A stretch of 64,000 nucleotides of DNA from Streptomyces pseudovenezuelae (GCF_001513955.1 NZ_KQ948148.1:174418-238417), one strand, 5' to 3'. Numbered from the stretch's first letter, positions 50,189-58,657 are shown. Notes: a model not told the origin generated them from the letters alone. A program made the numbers and translations.

Positions 50189-50868
50189 GCCGTCTCCTCG
50201 GCCTCGGACATCGACTGACGTCGGTTCAGCAGGAGCCACTGGCGTGGCGTCAGAACGTGCCCGGCGCCGCACATCGGTCCGCGCAGCACCAGGTCGTCGC
50301 CGCCCCGCTCGGGCAGCGTCACCTCGGCCTCGCAGCCCGGCTCGACACACCGGCCGAGCGGGACGAGTTCGGGCCTGGGCGGTGCGACCACGCCGCGCAG
50401 GGCGGTGGCCACACGGGCGATCTCGTCGGCCGCCGGGCCCGCGGCGGGGTGGGCGGCCAGCAGGCCGACATGCCGGCCGAGGAAGGCGGCCAGCGCGGGC
50501 ACGGTCCGCTCCGGCGGCTTTCCCGCCCCGGTCTCGTCCAGCACCAGCCGCGCCCAGGAGGCCAGGCGTACGACGGCGTCGTGCCGGGCCTCCAGCGCCG
50601 CGTCGCTCACCGGCGGGGGGTCCGGGCGGTGACCGGTGACCCGGGCGAGGCCGCCCTGCCGGGCGGGCAGCACCAGGTGCTGCTCGCTCTCGCGGTGGAG
50701 CGCCGGCAGCGCGGCCAGATCGGCGGCCAGGGCACGCCGGCACGGTCCGCAGAGCCGGGCGTCCGGTTCGGCGGGCCTGCGCCCGAGGACACCTGAACGG
50801 GCCGCGCGGCGGCAGCGGTTCGACGCGCACTGCGCCGGGAGGAAGGGTCGGGAAATCGGGTCGGCCAT
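50185..50868 (-). CDS. Cys-rich (OvmZ-like) protein paired with the HTH protein
   Basis: Encodes 227 aa from ATG 50868. The N-terminus has CASNRCRRAARS and LCGPCRRALAADLAALPALH, and the C-terminus has GRCVEPGCEAEVTL and PMCGAGHVLTP; these four Cys clusters suggest two zinc-binding knots. The central part is helical (SWARLVLDETGAG, LGRHVGLLAAHPAAGPAADE). It resembles proteins annotated as OvmZ, a family of unknown role found beside HTH proteins. It is coupled with the HTH gene. Confidence 0.78.
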   Translation of the reverse strand: MADPISRPFLPAQCASNRCRRAARSGVLGRRPAEPDARLCGPCRRALAADLAALPALHRESEQHLVLPARQGGLARVTGHRPDPPPVSDAALEARHDAVVRLASWARLVLDETGAGKPPERTVPALAAFLGRHVGLLAAHPAAGPAADEIARVATALRGVVAPPRPELVPLGRCVEPGCEAEVTLPERGGDDLVLRGPMCGAGHVLTPRQWLLLNRRQSMSEAEETA

Positions 50869-50929
50869 GGTCGCCTCACTTCGGGGAGCTCGGGTCGACA
50901 AGCAGCGGGCACCGGGGAATCCGGGCAAC

Positions 50930-50956
50930 AAAAAAGCGCCGCTCGATGGCGGCGCT
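50930..50956 (-). terminator. Intrinsic terminator on the minus strand
   Basis: AGCGCCGC / GCGGCGCT with a 6-base loop, followed on the minus strand by six T. It ends transcription from the SDR2-nitrilase pair before the Cys-rich gene. Confidence 0.8.
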
Positions 50957-51069
50957 ACGACAGTGCGAGAGGTCCTGGAAGAGGACAGACTGCCTCGCGA
51001 AAGAGTGTTACACGGCTGCTGCGTCGGGCGCAAGGGGCTGCCGGAAGAGATGCGGTGGGGGAGAACAAG

Positions 51070-51121
51070 GACGGCAGGTGCCGTCCGCCCGGCAGTCTCG
51101 GGGCGGACGGCACCTGCCGTC
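51070..51121. terminator. Perfect 21-bp hairpin after the nitrilase gene
   Basis: Arms 51070-51090 and 51101-51121 are exact reverse complements (GACGGCAGGTGCCGTCCGCC and so on), with a 10-base loop. It lies 12 bp downstream of the nitrilase stop on the minus strand and is the longest perfect stem in the window. Confidence 0.85.
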
Positions 51122-51133
51122 TCGGGGCACATG

Positions 51134-51940
51134 TCAGCGCGGCACCGGCACACCGAGGACCCGGTCGCGCAGGGCCGGGAACTCCGCACGCGTCTTCGCG
51201 ACGAGCGCCGGATCGAGGTCGACGACGAGCGTCTCCTCCCCCGCCCCGGCCTCGGCCAGGACCGCGCCCCACGGATCGACCACCAGGCTGTGGCCGGCCT
51301 GCTCCACACCGGCGTGCGTGCCGGCCGTACCGCAGGCGAGGACGTACGCCTGTGACTCCACGGCGCGGGCGCGGGCCAGCAGCGACCAGTGGGCGCGGCG
51401 GGCGGCGGGCCATCCGGCCGGCACCAGGAACAGCTCGGCGCCGGCGTCGACCAACTGCCGGAACTGCTCGGGGAAGCGCAGGTCGTAGCAGGTGGCGAGG
51501 CCCGCCGTCAGGCCCGCGGTCGCGTCGCCGTCGAGCACGGCCGTGACGGTCTCGCCGCCCCGGGCCAGCAGCGCCGCCTCGCCCCGGTCGAAGCCGAAGC
51601 GGTGGATCTTGCGGTACGTGCGGCGCAGCCTGCCGTCGGGGCCGAACAGCAGCGAGGTGTTGTACAGCTCGTCCGCCGGACCGCGTTCGATGAGGGAACC
51701 GGCGTGCAGCCACACCCGTGCCGAGGCCGCGGCCGCGCCCATCTCCCGGGCGGTGGGGCCGTCGAGGGGTTCGGCGTGCGCGGCGAACGCGTCGAACGCG
51801 AACGCCCCGACCGTCCACAGTTCCGGCAGCACCACCAGGTCGCTGGCGTGCTGCCGGCGCACGAGCCCGGACACGCGGGCCCGCCGCTCGTCGGCCGGTT
51901 CGTCGGGTCGTACGGCGATCTGGAGGACTGAGGCGCGCAC
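51134..51940 (-). CDS. Nitrilase-superfamily amidase
   Basis: Encodes 268 aa from GTG 51940 (GGAG seven bases upstream). The catalytic triad is complete: Glu40 (VVLPELW), Lys111 (TYRKIHRFGFDRGE) and Cys151 (LATCYDLRFPE). The family hydrolyses C-N bonds of omega-amides, carbamoyl groups or nitriles. Here it could trim an amide in the biosynthetic product or act on omega-amidated keto acids from the transaminase reaction. It follows SDR2 by 57 bp in the same direction. Confidence 0.92.
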   Translation of the reverse strand: MRASVLQIAVRPDEPADERRARVSGLVRRQHASDLVVLPELWTVGAFAFDAFAAHAEPLDGPTAREMGAAAASARVWLHAGSLIERGPADELYNTSLLFGPDGRLRRTYRKIHRFGFDRGEAALLARGGETVTAVLDGDATAGLTAGLATCYDLRFPEQFRQLVDAGAELFLVPAGWPAARRAHWSLLARARAVESQAYVLACGTAGTHAGVEQAGHSLVVDPWGAVLAEAGAGEETLVVDLDPALVAKTRAEFPALRDRVLGVPVPR

Positions 51941-51997
51941 GGGGTCTCCGTTTCGTGGTCGGTGGCGGTGCCGGGACAACTGCCGTCGGTACGTGGG

Positions 51998-52759
51998 TCA
52001 GCGCAGGTGGGAGGCGCCGTTGACGTCGAGCACGGCGCCGCTGCACCACTCGGCGCGGGCGCTGCTCAGCCAGGCGACCGCGGCCGCGACGTCCGAGGGC
52101 ACGGCGATCCTGCCGAGCGGACTCTGGCTGCGCACCTCCTCCTCGACGGCTCCGACGAGCACGGGTTCGGTGAGGTCGGTGCGGACGAACCCCGGCGCCA
52201 CGGCGGTCACCGCGATGCCGAGCGGGCCCAGCGACTGGGCGAGCGACTGGGTCAGCGCGTGCAGGGCGGCCTTGGTCGCCCCGTAGGCGGGGGCGTCGGG
52301 TTCGCCGCGGTAGGCGCCACGCGAGCCGACGTTGACGACGCAGGCGCCCTGCGGCCCCTGGAGGCGGTGCCGCAGATGGTCGACCAGGCACCAGATCAGA
52401 TCGGCCGGGCCGAGCAGGTTGACGTCGACCAGGCGCCGCCAGTCGGCCTGCCAGTCCTCGTACGAGGTGGTGGCGACGGGCTGTTCGGCGTACACGCCCG
52501 CGTTGTTGACGAGCACGTCGACGGTGCCGAGCCCGGCGACCGCCGCGTCGATGATCTCCCGGGCCGCGCCGGGGGCGCCGACATCGCCGGTGACCAGGAT
52601 GTGTCCGGTGCCGGGCAGACGGTCGAGCACGTCCTGCGCGGCCGCGGAGTCGGCGCGGCAGTGCACGGCCACGCGGTGCCCGGCGGCGGCGAGTTCGGTC
52701 GCGACGGCGGCCCCGATACCCCGGGAACCGCCGGTGACGAGCGCACAGCGTCGAGTCAT
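51998..52759 (-). CDS. Short-chain dehydrogenase/reductase 2
   Basis: Encodes 253 aa from ATG 52759. It has TGGSRGIGAAVA (cofactor loop), HCRAD (NADP preference), NNAGVY, Ser in NVGSRGAY, and Tyr-x-x-x-Lys in YGATKAA. The C-terminal VLDVNGASHLR is normal. It may serve the butyrolactone pathway (like the ketoreductases next to AfsA genes) or the main product. Its neighbours, a receptor-type regulator and the nitrilase, do not decide between them. Confidence 0.92.
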   Translation of the reverse strand: MTRRCALVTGGSRGIGAAVATELAAAGHRVAVHCRADSAAAQDVLDRLPGTGHILVTGDVGAPGAAREIIDAAVAGLGTVDVLVNNAGVYAEQPVATTSYEDWQADWRRLVDVNLLGPADLIWCLVDHLRHRLQGPQGACVVNVGSRGAYRGEPDAPAYGATKAALHALTQSLAQSLGPLGIAVTAVAPGFVRTDLTEPVLVGAVEEEVRSQSPLGRIAVPSDVAAAVAWLSSARAEWCSGAVLDVNGASHLR

Positions 52760-52808
52760 GGATCGAGCCTTTTCGTGGAGGGGGCGGGGGTGAGGGAGCG
52801 GCGCGGGG

Positions 52809-53426
52809 TCAGGACGGGTCGCGGAGGGGCGAGGCGACGGCCCGACAGTCGTCGGCACCGCGCGGCGACCCGGTGACGAGCACCAGGGCCCACAGGCACT
52901 CCAGTTGGGCGAGCACCTCCTTGCCGGTGCGTCCCTCCCGCAGTGCCGCCTCGGCGCCGGCCGTCAGATAGACGGCCAGCAGCTCCAGTTCCTCGGGCCG
53001 GGGCCCGCAGCCGGGACCCGGCGGTTCGGGGGCGAGGACCACCAGGTCGCGCAGGACGTCCCGCCACACGGTGTGCCAGCGGGAGGGGACCGCCCGTTCC
53101 TGGGTCAGCCGGGCCGCCGCGCGGACGGTGACCTCCTCGTCCAGCAGCCGGGCCACCACGAGGGTGAACTCGACGACCGGCAGGAGGGCGCCCATCGGGG
53201 TGAGCCGGGTCAGGGCCCCCCGCGTGATGGCCTCGGCCTCCTGGCAGACCGCGCTCGCCAGGTCCGCCTTGGCGCGGAAGTGGAAGGTGAGCGCGCCCAT
53301 CGTCATGCCGCAGGCCCGGTGCACGGCGGACAGCGATGTCCCGGCGTATCCGTGCCGGTCGAACTCGATGGCCGCCGCCGCGATCAGCGCCTGGCGGGTG
53401 CGCTCCGCTCTCACCTGCTTGACCAT
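52809..53426 (-). CDS. Butyrolactone-receptor-type TetR regulator 1
   Basis: Encodes 205 aa from ATG 53426, which has GAGG at eight bases and gives the MVKQVRAERTRQ start common in this family; ATG 53447 would add seven residues. The HTH is HGYAGTSLSAVHRACGMTMG, followed by ALTFHFRAKADLA. This matches the ArpA/ScbR group. The ligand domain keeps a Trp-rich segment (SRWHTVWRDVL). It may be a true receptor or a pseudo-receptor that answers to antibiotics. Upstream, two CCCGGTTTCCA repeats at ~53668-53690 could be operator half-sites. Confidence 0.87.
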   Translation of the reverse strand: MVKQVRAERTRQALIAAAAIEFDRHGYAGTSLSAVHRACGMTMGALTFHFRAKADLASAVCQEAEAITRGALTRLTPMGALLPVVEFTLVVARLLDEEVTVRAAARLTQERAVPSRWHTVWRDVLRDLVVLAPEPPGPGCGPRPEELELLAVYLTAGAEAALREGRTGKEVLAQLECLWALVLVTGSPRGADDCRAVASPLRDPS

Positions 53427-53855
53427 GGGCCTGACCTCGGTATTCATCACGGGAACTGACTCCACGGACCGCCCGGACAGCGGTGTGCGCGCCAGGTGCC
53501 CGAGGAGGGGGCCCGTCGTGGGCCTCCCGTCCGCTCGCGCCGCTGTGGATGACGGGAGGCCGCCGGCCCCGGTCCTGCGAACGTACCGCCGGTTCACCGC
53601 ACGGACACCTCTCGCGCCCGGCTCCGGGACGACTTGGCCAAGTTGGACGCGACGTCCCCGGTTTCCACCCGGTTTCCACACAACTACCCCGATCCTCAAG
53701 GGACTTCGGGGACAACGTGCGAGCCGGTCCCGAGCGCCCCTGGGACCCGAGCGCCCCCGGTCAGCCCGCCGCGAGGTGGGCCCGGTACCAGGGCGCGACG
53801 TGCGAGCCGGTCCCGAGCGCCCCCTGCGCGCCCCCTGGGGCCCGAGTTCCCCCGG
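53427..53855. other. Regulatory gap with a partial duplication of the epimerase 3' end
   Basis: About 430 bp. Two stretches are duplicated: 53716-53740 reappears at 53799, and 53761-53794 (which reads as the epimerase tail APWYRAHLAAG) reappears at 53856. So the last codons of the epimerase gene exist twice, ~83-95 bp apart. The left part holds the promoter of TetR 1, with tandem CCCGGTTTCCA at ~53668-53690. Confidence 0.6.
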
Positions 53856-54812
53856 TCAGCCCGCCGCGAGGTGGGCCCGGTACCAGGGGGCCGCCTGGGC
53901 GAGCCGCTCCAGCGGCCCGGGGCCCGGCGCGCAGCCGGCGAGCCGCCAGACCTCCTCGCTCTCGTACCAGTGGTCGAGGGCCAGCAGGGCGAACTGGCGC
54001 TCGCTGATCCGGCCGGGCACCTCCCGGAGCCGCTCCAGGCACCGCTCCCAGGACAGGTCGCCGGTGACCGGCGGCAGGACGTCCAGTTCCGCGAGCCTCG
54101 CCGTGAGGTCGCCGCCGCGCACCGGAACCGGGTGCCCGGCGTGGAAGATCCCGGACGGCACCGCGTCCGGTGCCGTGGCCAGGGCCGTCACCAGCCGGGC
54201 CAGGTCCTCCACGGCCACGAGGGAGAGCCGCCCGCGGCCGCCGTCCCAGCGGGCCGGGACCCGCCGGAGCAGTTCGCGCAGTCCGGGCACCACCCAGCGG
54301 TCCCCGGCGCCGAGGACGAGCCCGGGACGCAGGACGACGGCACCCGCGTCGAGGGCGATCCGCTCCGCGGCCAGCCGGGTCCGGCTGGCCGCGGACACGG
54401 GCGCGGGCGTGACCCCGTTCACGGGGATGCCGCGGTGCGGGCCGGGGCCGTAGACCGCCGCCGTGGACAGGTGCACGACGCGCCGCACCCCGGCCCGCCG
54501 GGCCTCCCCGACCACGGCCCGGGTGCCGCCGACGTTGGTCCGCTCGCACTCGCTCTCCGTGCCGTCGACCCGGGCGGCGAGGTGGACGAGGACGTCCGCA
54601 CCGCTCGCGGCCCCGTCGAGCGACGCGGGATCCGACAGGTCCGCGCGCGACCACTCCACGCCCGTCCGCTCCCGGAGTCCGGCCGGCACGGTACGGACGA
54701 GGGCGCGCACCTCCAGATCGCGGCCCTCCGCCCGTTCCTGCAGCAGCCGGTGGAGCACCGCCCCGCCGACGAAGCCGGTGGCGCCGGTCAGCAGCACCCG
54801 AAGCGGTCTCAT
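53856..54812 (-). CDS. NAD-dependent epimerase/reductase of the butyrolactone locus
   Basis: Encodes 318 aa from ATG 54812, coupled to TetR 2 by ATGA. It is an extended SDR with TGATGFVGG (cofactor), VVHLSTAAVYG, and a C-terminal substrate domain. The usual YxxxK is not found at the expected distance (SAASRTRLAAERI there), so the catalytic Tyr seems replaced. Homologs of this type sit beside ScbR/AfsA genes in many species and reduce butyrolactone intermediates or act as regulators. Its tail is duplicated downstream. Confidence 0.82.
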   Translation of the reverse strand: MRPLRVLLTGATGFVGGAVLHRLLQERAEGRDLEVRALVRTVPAGLRERTGVEWSRADLSDPASLDGAASGADVLVHLAARVDGTESECERTNVGGTRAVVGEARRAGVRRVVHLSTAAVYGPGPHRGIPVNGVTPAPVSAASRTRLAAERIALDAGAVVLRPGLVLGAGDRWVVPGLRELLRRVPARWDGGRGRLSLVAVEDLARLVTALATAPDAVPSGIFHAGHPVPVRGGDLTARLAELDVLPPVTGDLSWERCLERLREVPGRISERQFALLALDHWYESEEVWRLAGCAPGPGPLERLAQAAPWYRAHLAAG

Positions 54813-55471
54813 GAAGCGGTCTCCTCCGCCTCGTCCGCGTCCTGCGGCACCTCGGGGGCGCCGCCGTTGTCCGGGAACTCCAGCGTGGCGACGACCTCCG
54901 GCGGCGCGAGGGCCGGCAGCAGGCAGCGCAGCATGCTCTCTATGCGTTCGGGCAGGTCGCCCCGGGCGCTGGAGAGCCGCGACATGATCTGCGTACCGGT
55001 GTACGCGGCGACGATCACCTGCGCGAACGCGGCCTCGTCGACCCCCGGGCGCAACTGGCCCAGGTCGCGGGCCTCGGCGAGGTGGATGCCGAACTGCTCG
55101 GCCCACCAGTCGTAGATCGAGTAGTTGAGCAGGTTCACCTCGCTCTGCTCGACGGCGAGCCGGACGCCGGCGCGGAACAGGACGTTGGAGCGCATCTCCA
55201 CGGCCAGGTACTGGCACACGTCGATGAGCTGCTGCAGCCCCTGCTTCCCGCTGGGCCACTTCAGCTCGGCGGCCTGTTCGACGATGACCGCCCGGGCCAG
55301 TTCTTCCTTCGACTTGAAGTGGAAGTACATGGCTCCGGTTGTGGTCTCGGCTCTGCGCAGGATCGCGTTGAGACCCGCTCCGTGGTACCCGACCTGGTCG
55401 AACATCTCCGCGGCCGCGCGAATCAGCGCGGCCCGCGTCCGCTCCGCGCGCTCCTGCCGTTGTCGTGCCAT
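54809..55471 (-). CDS. Butyrolactone-receptor-type TetR regulator 2
   Basis: Encodes 220 aa from ATG 55471 (GAGGAGT seven bases upstream). The HTH reads QVGYHGAGLNAILRRAETTT then GAMYFHFKSKEELARAV, the ScbR/ArpA pattern. The ligand domain has the conserved Trp region (YSIYDWWAEQFG). It is divergent from afsA-2 with an ARE-like palindrome in between, the classical layout of a receptor that controls its own gene and the synthase. I regard it as the likely true receptor of the pair. Confidence 0.92.
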   Translation of the reverse strand: MARQRQERAERTRAALIRAAAEMFDQVGYHGAGLNAILRRAETTTGAMYFHFKSKEELARAVIVEQAAELKWPSGKQGLQQLIDVCQYLAVEMRSNVLFRAGVRLAVEQSEVNLLNYSIYDWWAEQFGIHLAEARDLGQLRPGVDEAAFAQVIVAAYTGTQIMSRLSSARGDLPERIESMLRCLLPALAPPEVVATLEFPDNGGAPEVPQDADEAEETAS

Positions 55472-55495
55472 CGGCAGACTCCTCGTACCTGTAGA

Positions 55496-55524
55496 CAAAC
55501 AAAAAGAACGACCTCTATTTTATT
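55496..55524. promoter_or_regulatory. ARE-like palindrome between the receptor and afsA-2 genes
   Basis: An AT-rich element in the divergent promoter region. Its minus-strand core is TAGAGGTCGTTCTTTTTGT, aligning with the element at 43891-43919. It lies 25 bp before the receptor start and ~90 bp before afsA-2, so a bound receptor would block both promoters. Confidence 0.7.
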
Positions 55525-55611
55525 CACGTCGAAGCCGCCTTGTCACCGTCGGCGGCGTCGATTCATCTGCGCGTGCCCAATTCGGACGTCACCGCACCTG
55601 GGGGGAACACC

Positions 55612-56544
55612 ATGACCATCGACCTTGCCCAGCACAGCCTCGCGAATCGATTTGAGACGGTTTCGGCCGATTACACGCACAAGACGAACCAGGACGAAAT
55701 GCTGCTGCGCAGCTGGCGGCGCACCGGGCCCGACACCTTCACGGTGACGGCCGCGTGGCCCGCCGCGCACCGGTTCTACGTCAGCCGCCTGGGCCTGTAC
55801 GACCCGCTCCTGCTCAGCGAGACCGTACGCCAGACGCTGCCGCTGCTGTCCCACGGCGCCTACCAGGTGCCCTTCGGTCATCAGCTTCTGTGGAAGGACT
55901 TCAGCTGGACGCTCGACCCCGCGGCCGCGCAGGCCGACGGCGATCCGGCCGAGCTGGAGCTGCACATCAGCTGCCACGACGTGACGTACCGGCGTGACCG
56001 CGCCTCCGCGATATCCCTGACCGTCGAGGTGGAGCGGGACGGGCGCCTGCTGGCCACGGCCCACTCGCGCTTCACGATCCAGGACCGCACGGTCTACAAC
56101 CGGCTGCGCGGCACGTACGCCGACGCGACCGCGGCCACCGCGCGCGCCGTACCGCTGCCGCCGCCGGCGGGTCTGTCGCCCTTCGGCCGCGACCGCTTCG
56201 AGGACGTGGTGCTCGCCGCGACCGACCGACCCGACCACTGGCAGCTGAGAGTCGACACCACGCACCCCGTGCTCTTCGACCACCTCGTGGACCACGCCCC
56301 CGGCATGCTGCTCCTGGAGGCCGCGCGTCAGGCGGCGCTGGCCACCGCGCACCCGCACCCGATGGCCGTCACGGGCATGGACTCGGACTTCGTCCGGTAC
56401 GCCGAGATGGACGCCCCCTGCCTCCTGGTGACCGAACGCCTCACGGAGCCCGGCCGGGTACGGGTCAGCGCCCGCCAGCACGACCGGGACATCTTCACCA
56501 GCCTCGTGACCCTGGCCACCGCTCCCCGCAACCTCGCCGCCTGA
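55612..56544 (+). CDS. AfsA-family butyrolactone synthase 2
   Basis: Encodes 310 aa from ATG 55612; the frame extends 24 codons upstream but the start MTIDLAQHS follows a GGGGGGAA. The two AfsA repeats are HRFYVSRLGLYDPLLLSETV with RQTLPL, and HPVLFDHLVDHAPGMLLLEA with ARQAAL; the acidic residue of SETVRQ and LEAARQ is kept in both. It makes the signalling lactone precursor. It is the only cluster gene on the plus strand and is divergent from TetR 2. Confidence 0.93.
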   Translation: MTIDLAQHSLANRFETVSADYTHKTNQDEMLLRSWRRTGPDTFTVTAAWPAAHRFYVSRLGLYDPLLLSETVRQTLPLLSHGAYQVPFGHQLLWKDFSWTLDPAAAQADGDPAELELHISCHDVTYRRDRASAISLTVEVERDGRLLATAHSRFTIQDRTVYNRLRGTYADATAATARAVPLPPPAGLSPFGRDRFEDVVLAATDRPDHWQLRVDTTHPVLFDHLVDHAPGMLLLEAARQAALATAHPHPMAVTGMDSDFVRYAEMDAPCLLVTERLTEPGRVRVSARQHDRDIFTSLVTLATAPRNLAA

Positions 56545-56639
56545 CCCACCCCCGGCCGGGTGCCCCTCGGCACCCGGCCACGCGACGACGCTCCCCTCCC
56601 GGGCCTCACACCCCGACCACCCGACCACAGGAGACTCGC

Positions 56640-57480
56640 CCCCCCACACCCCGGCCAGCACAAGCGGCCGGGCCCGGGCACACCACGAGCAGATCCGCCA
56701 GGCACAGGCGGCCGGCCCCGCGCACACCACGACGACACCCCGCTCAGCACAGGCGGCCAAGCCCGCGCACACCATGAGCAGATCCGCCGGGCACAGACGG
56801 GCAAGCCCCCGCGCACCCCGACCACCCCCGCCCAGCACAAGCGGCCGGGCCCGCCCGCACACCACGAGCAGACCCCGCCGACACAGACAGCCGGGCCGCG
56901 CGCACCACGACCAACTCCACCCGGCATAGACGGCCAGCCCGCGTACACCGCGAGCAGACTCCGCCGGGCACAGGCGACCAGCCCCTCGCACACCACGAGC
57001 AGATCCGCCGGGCACAGACGGGCAAGCCCCCGCGCACCCCGACCACCCCCGCCCAGCACAAGCGGCCGGGCCCGCCCGCACACCACGAGCAGACCCCGCC
57101 GACACAGACAGCCGGGCCGCGCGCACCACGACCAACTCCACCCGGCATAGACGGCCAGCCCGCGTACACCGCGAGCAGACTCCGCCGGGCACAGGCGACC
57201 AGCCCCTCGCACACCACGAGGACACCCCGCCCAGCACAAGCGGGCCGGGCCCCGCCCGCCAAGAGCAGACCCCGCCTGCACAGACGGCCGGACGCGTGCA
57301 CCACGGCCACACCCGCTCGGCCCAAGCGGCTGGGCCCCGACACACAACGAGCAGACCCCGCCGACACAGATGGCCAAGCCCCCGCGCACCACGCCCACAC
57401 CCCACCCGGCGCAGCCAGCCAGCCCCACGTACACAACAACCACACCCCACCCAGCGCAAGCGGCGCGGGCCCGTATGCGT
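56640..57480. repeat. Satellite-like array of ~44-bp units with a 219-bp duplication
   Basis: About 19 imperfect units, each with GCACAAGCGGCCGGGCCC and CACACCACGAGCAGAC segments. A block of five units at ~56778-56997 is repeated almost exactly at ~56997-57216. There are no unique spacers, so this is not CRISPR. The gap from 56545 to 57607 has no convincing gene; frames on both strands mirror the repeat. Confidence 0.88.
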
Positions 57481-57607
57481 GGTGAGGAAGTCCGGCCGGG
57501 TGCGCATCGGCACCCGGTGGCTCGCATCGGCGCCGCGTCACGGCGCCCGGCGACGCACGTCGGCCCGGGGACCGCGCCCCGGCTGAAGTCGCTCTCCCCG
57601 CCCGGGG

Positions 57608-58525
57608 TCAGTGCGCCGCGGGGACCGTCGGGGGGTCGGTGGCTGCCGCGTCGCGGAGGGCCGAGAGGAGGCCGCGGAGGGCGGGCTGGTCGAGGGCCGT
57701 TTCGCGGGCCACCGCGGAGATCACGCGGACCGGTTCGGGGTTGCGGACCGGGCGGACGACGACGCCGGGGTGGCGGCCGCGCAGGCCCAGTCGCGGCATC
57801 AGGCCGACGCCGAGGCCCGCCGCGACGAAGCCCTGCGCGGTGGCGTAGTCCTCGCTGCGGATGACGAAGTCGGGACTGAACCCGGCCGCCGCGCAGGAGT
57901 CGATCACCGGTTCAAGGCAGGGGCCGGGCGGTTCGCTGCCGACCCACTGCTCCCCGGCCAGCTCGTGCAGGTCGATGACCTCCCGGTCCGCGAGCCGATG
58001 CCCCAACGGCAGGACGGCGGCGTACGGGTCGTCGAGCAGATGGACCAGGCGGAACCCGTCCCCCGCCCGGCCCCGCGCCTGAACGACCACGGCCAGGTCG
58101 GCCCGGCCCCGGACCACCTCCTGGAACGGGTCCTCCGGGTCGGCGAGTTCGAGGTCGACCCGGACGCCGGGGTGTTCCGCGCGGAGCCGGGCCAGAGCCG
58201 GGGCCACCAGCGTGGAGCCCGCCGTGGCGAAGTACCGGACCGACAGGGTGCCGATGCGCCCGGCGCGGAGGTCGGCGAGGGCGCTCTCGGCCTGGGCCAC
58301 CGCCGAGCTGATCAGGGCCGCGTGCTCGGTGAGCAGCAGACCGGCCGGAGTGGGCCGCACCCCCCGCCCGACCCGTTCGAGCAGCTCGGTGCCCGCCTGC
58401 TTCTCCAGCGCCGCCACCTGCTGGCTGACGGCGGACGGCGTGTAGCCGAGGTGGGCCGCGGCCGCGGTGACCGTCCCGCTGGTGACCACCGCACGCAGGA
58501 CCTGGAGGCGCCTCACGTCAAGCAT
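57608..58525 (-). CDS. LysR-type regulator
   Basis: Encodes 305 aa. The N-terminal winged HTH begins MLDVRRLQVLRAVVTSGTVT and contains LGYTPSAVSQQVAALEKQAG. A periplasmic-binding-protein-like effector domain follows (SVRYFATAGSTLVAPALARL onwards). It is divergent from the EamA-cyclase pair and probably controls it, the usual LysR arrangement. The inducer is unknown. Confidence 0.94.
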   Translation of the reverse strand: MLDVRRLQVLRAVVTSGTVTAAAAHLGYTPSAVSQQVAALEKQAGTELLERVGRGVRPTPAGLLLTEHAALISSAVAQAESALADLRAGRIGTLSVRYFATAGSTLVAPALARLRAEHPGVRVDLELADPEDPFQEVVRGRADLAVVVQARGRAGDGFRLVHLLDDPYAAVLPLGHRLADREVIDLHELAGEQWVGSEPPGPCLEPVIDSCAAAGFSPDFVIRSEDYATAQGFVAAGLGVGLMPRLGLRGRHPGVVVRPVRNPEPVRVISAVARETALDQPALRGLLSALRDAAATDPPTVPAAH

Positions 58526-58657
58526 GTAGCACAGCTTAACAGACTAGGTAGAACCATTTGCTTGTCCTCACAGTTCGACTGGGGCATCGTCGAAGAACGG
58601 GACGGAACGGACCGGACCGACTACCGGGTCGTACGGCGGCCGGACGGAGGAAGCATC

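Noticed and set aside
56640..57480. CRISPR array or a repeat-protein gene
   Set aside because: No unique spacers; frames on both strands are open only because of the repeat composition, and the minus-strand Cys/Val/Gly-rich reading has no start signal.
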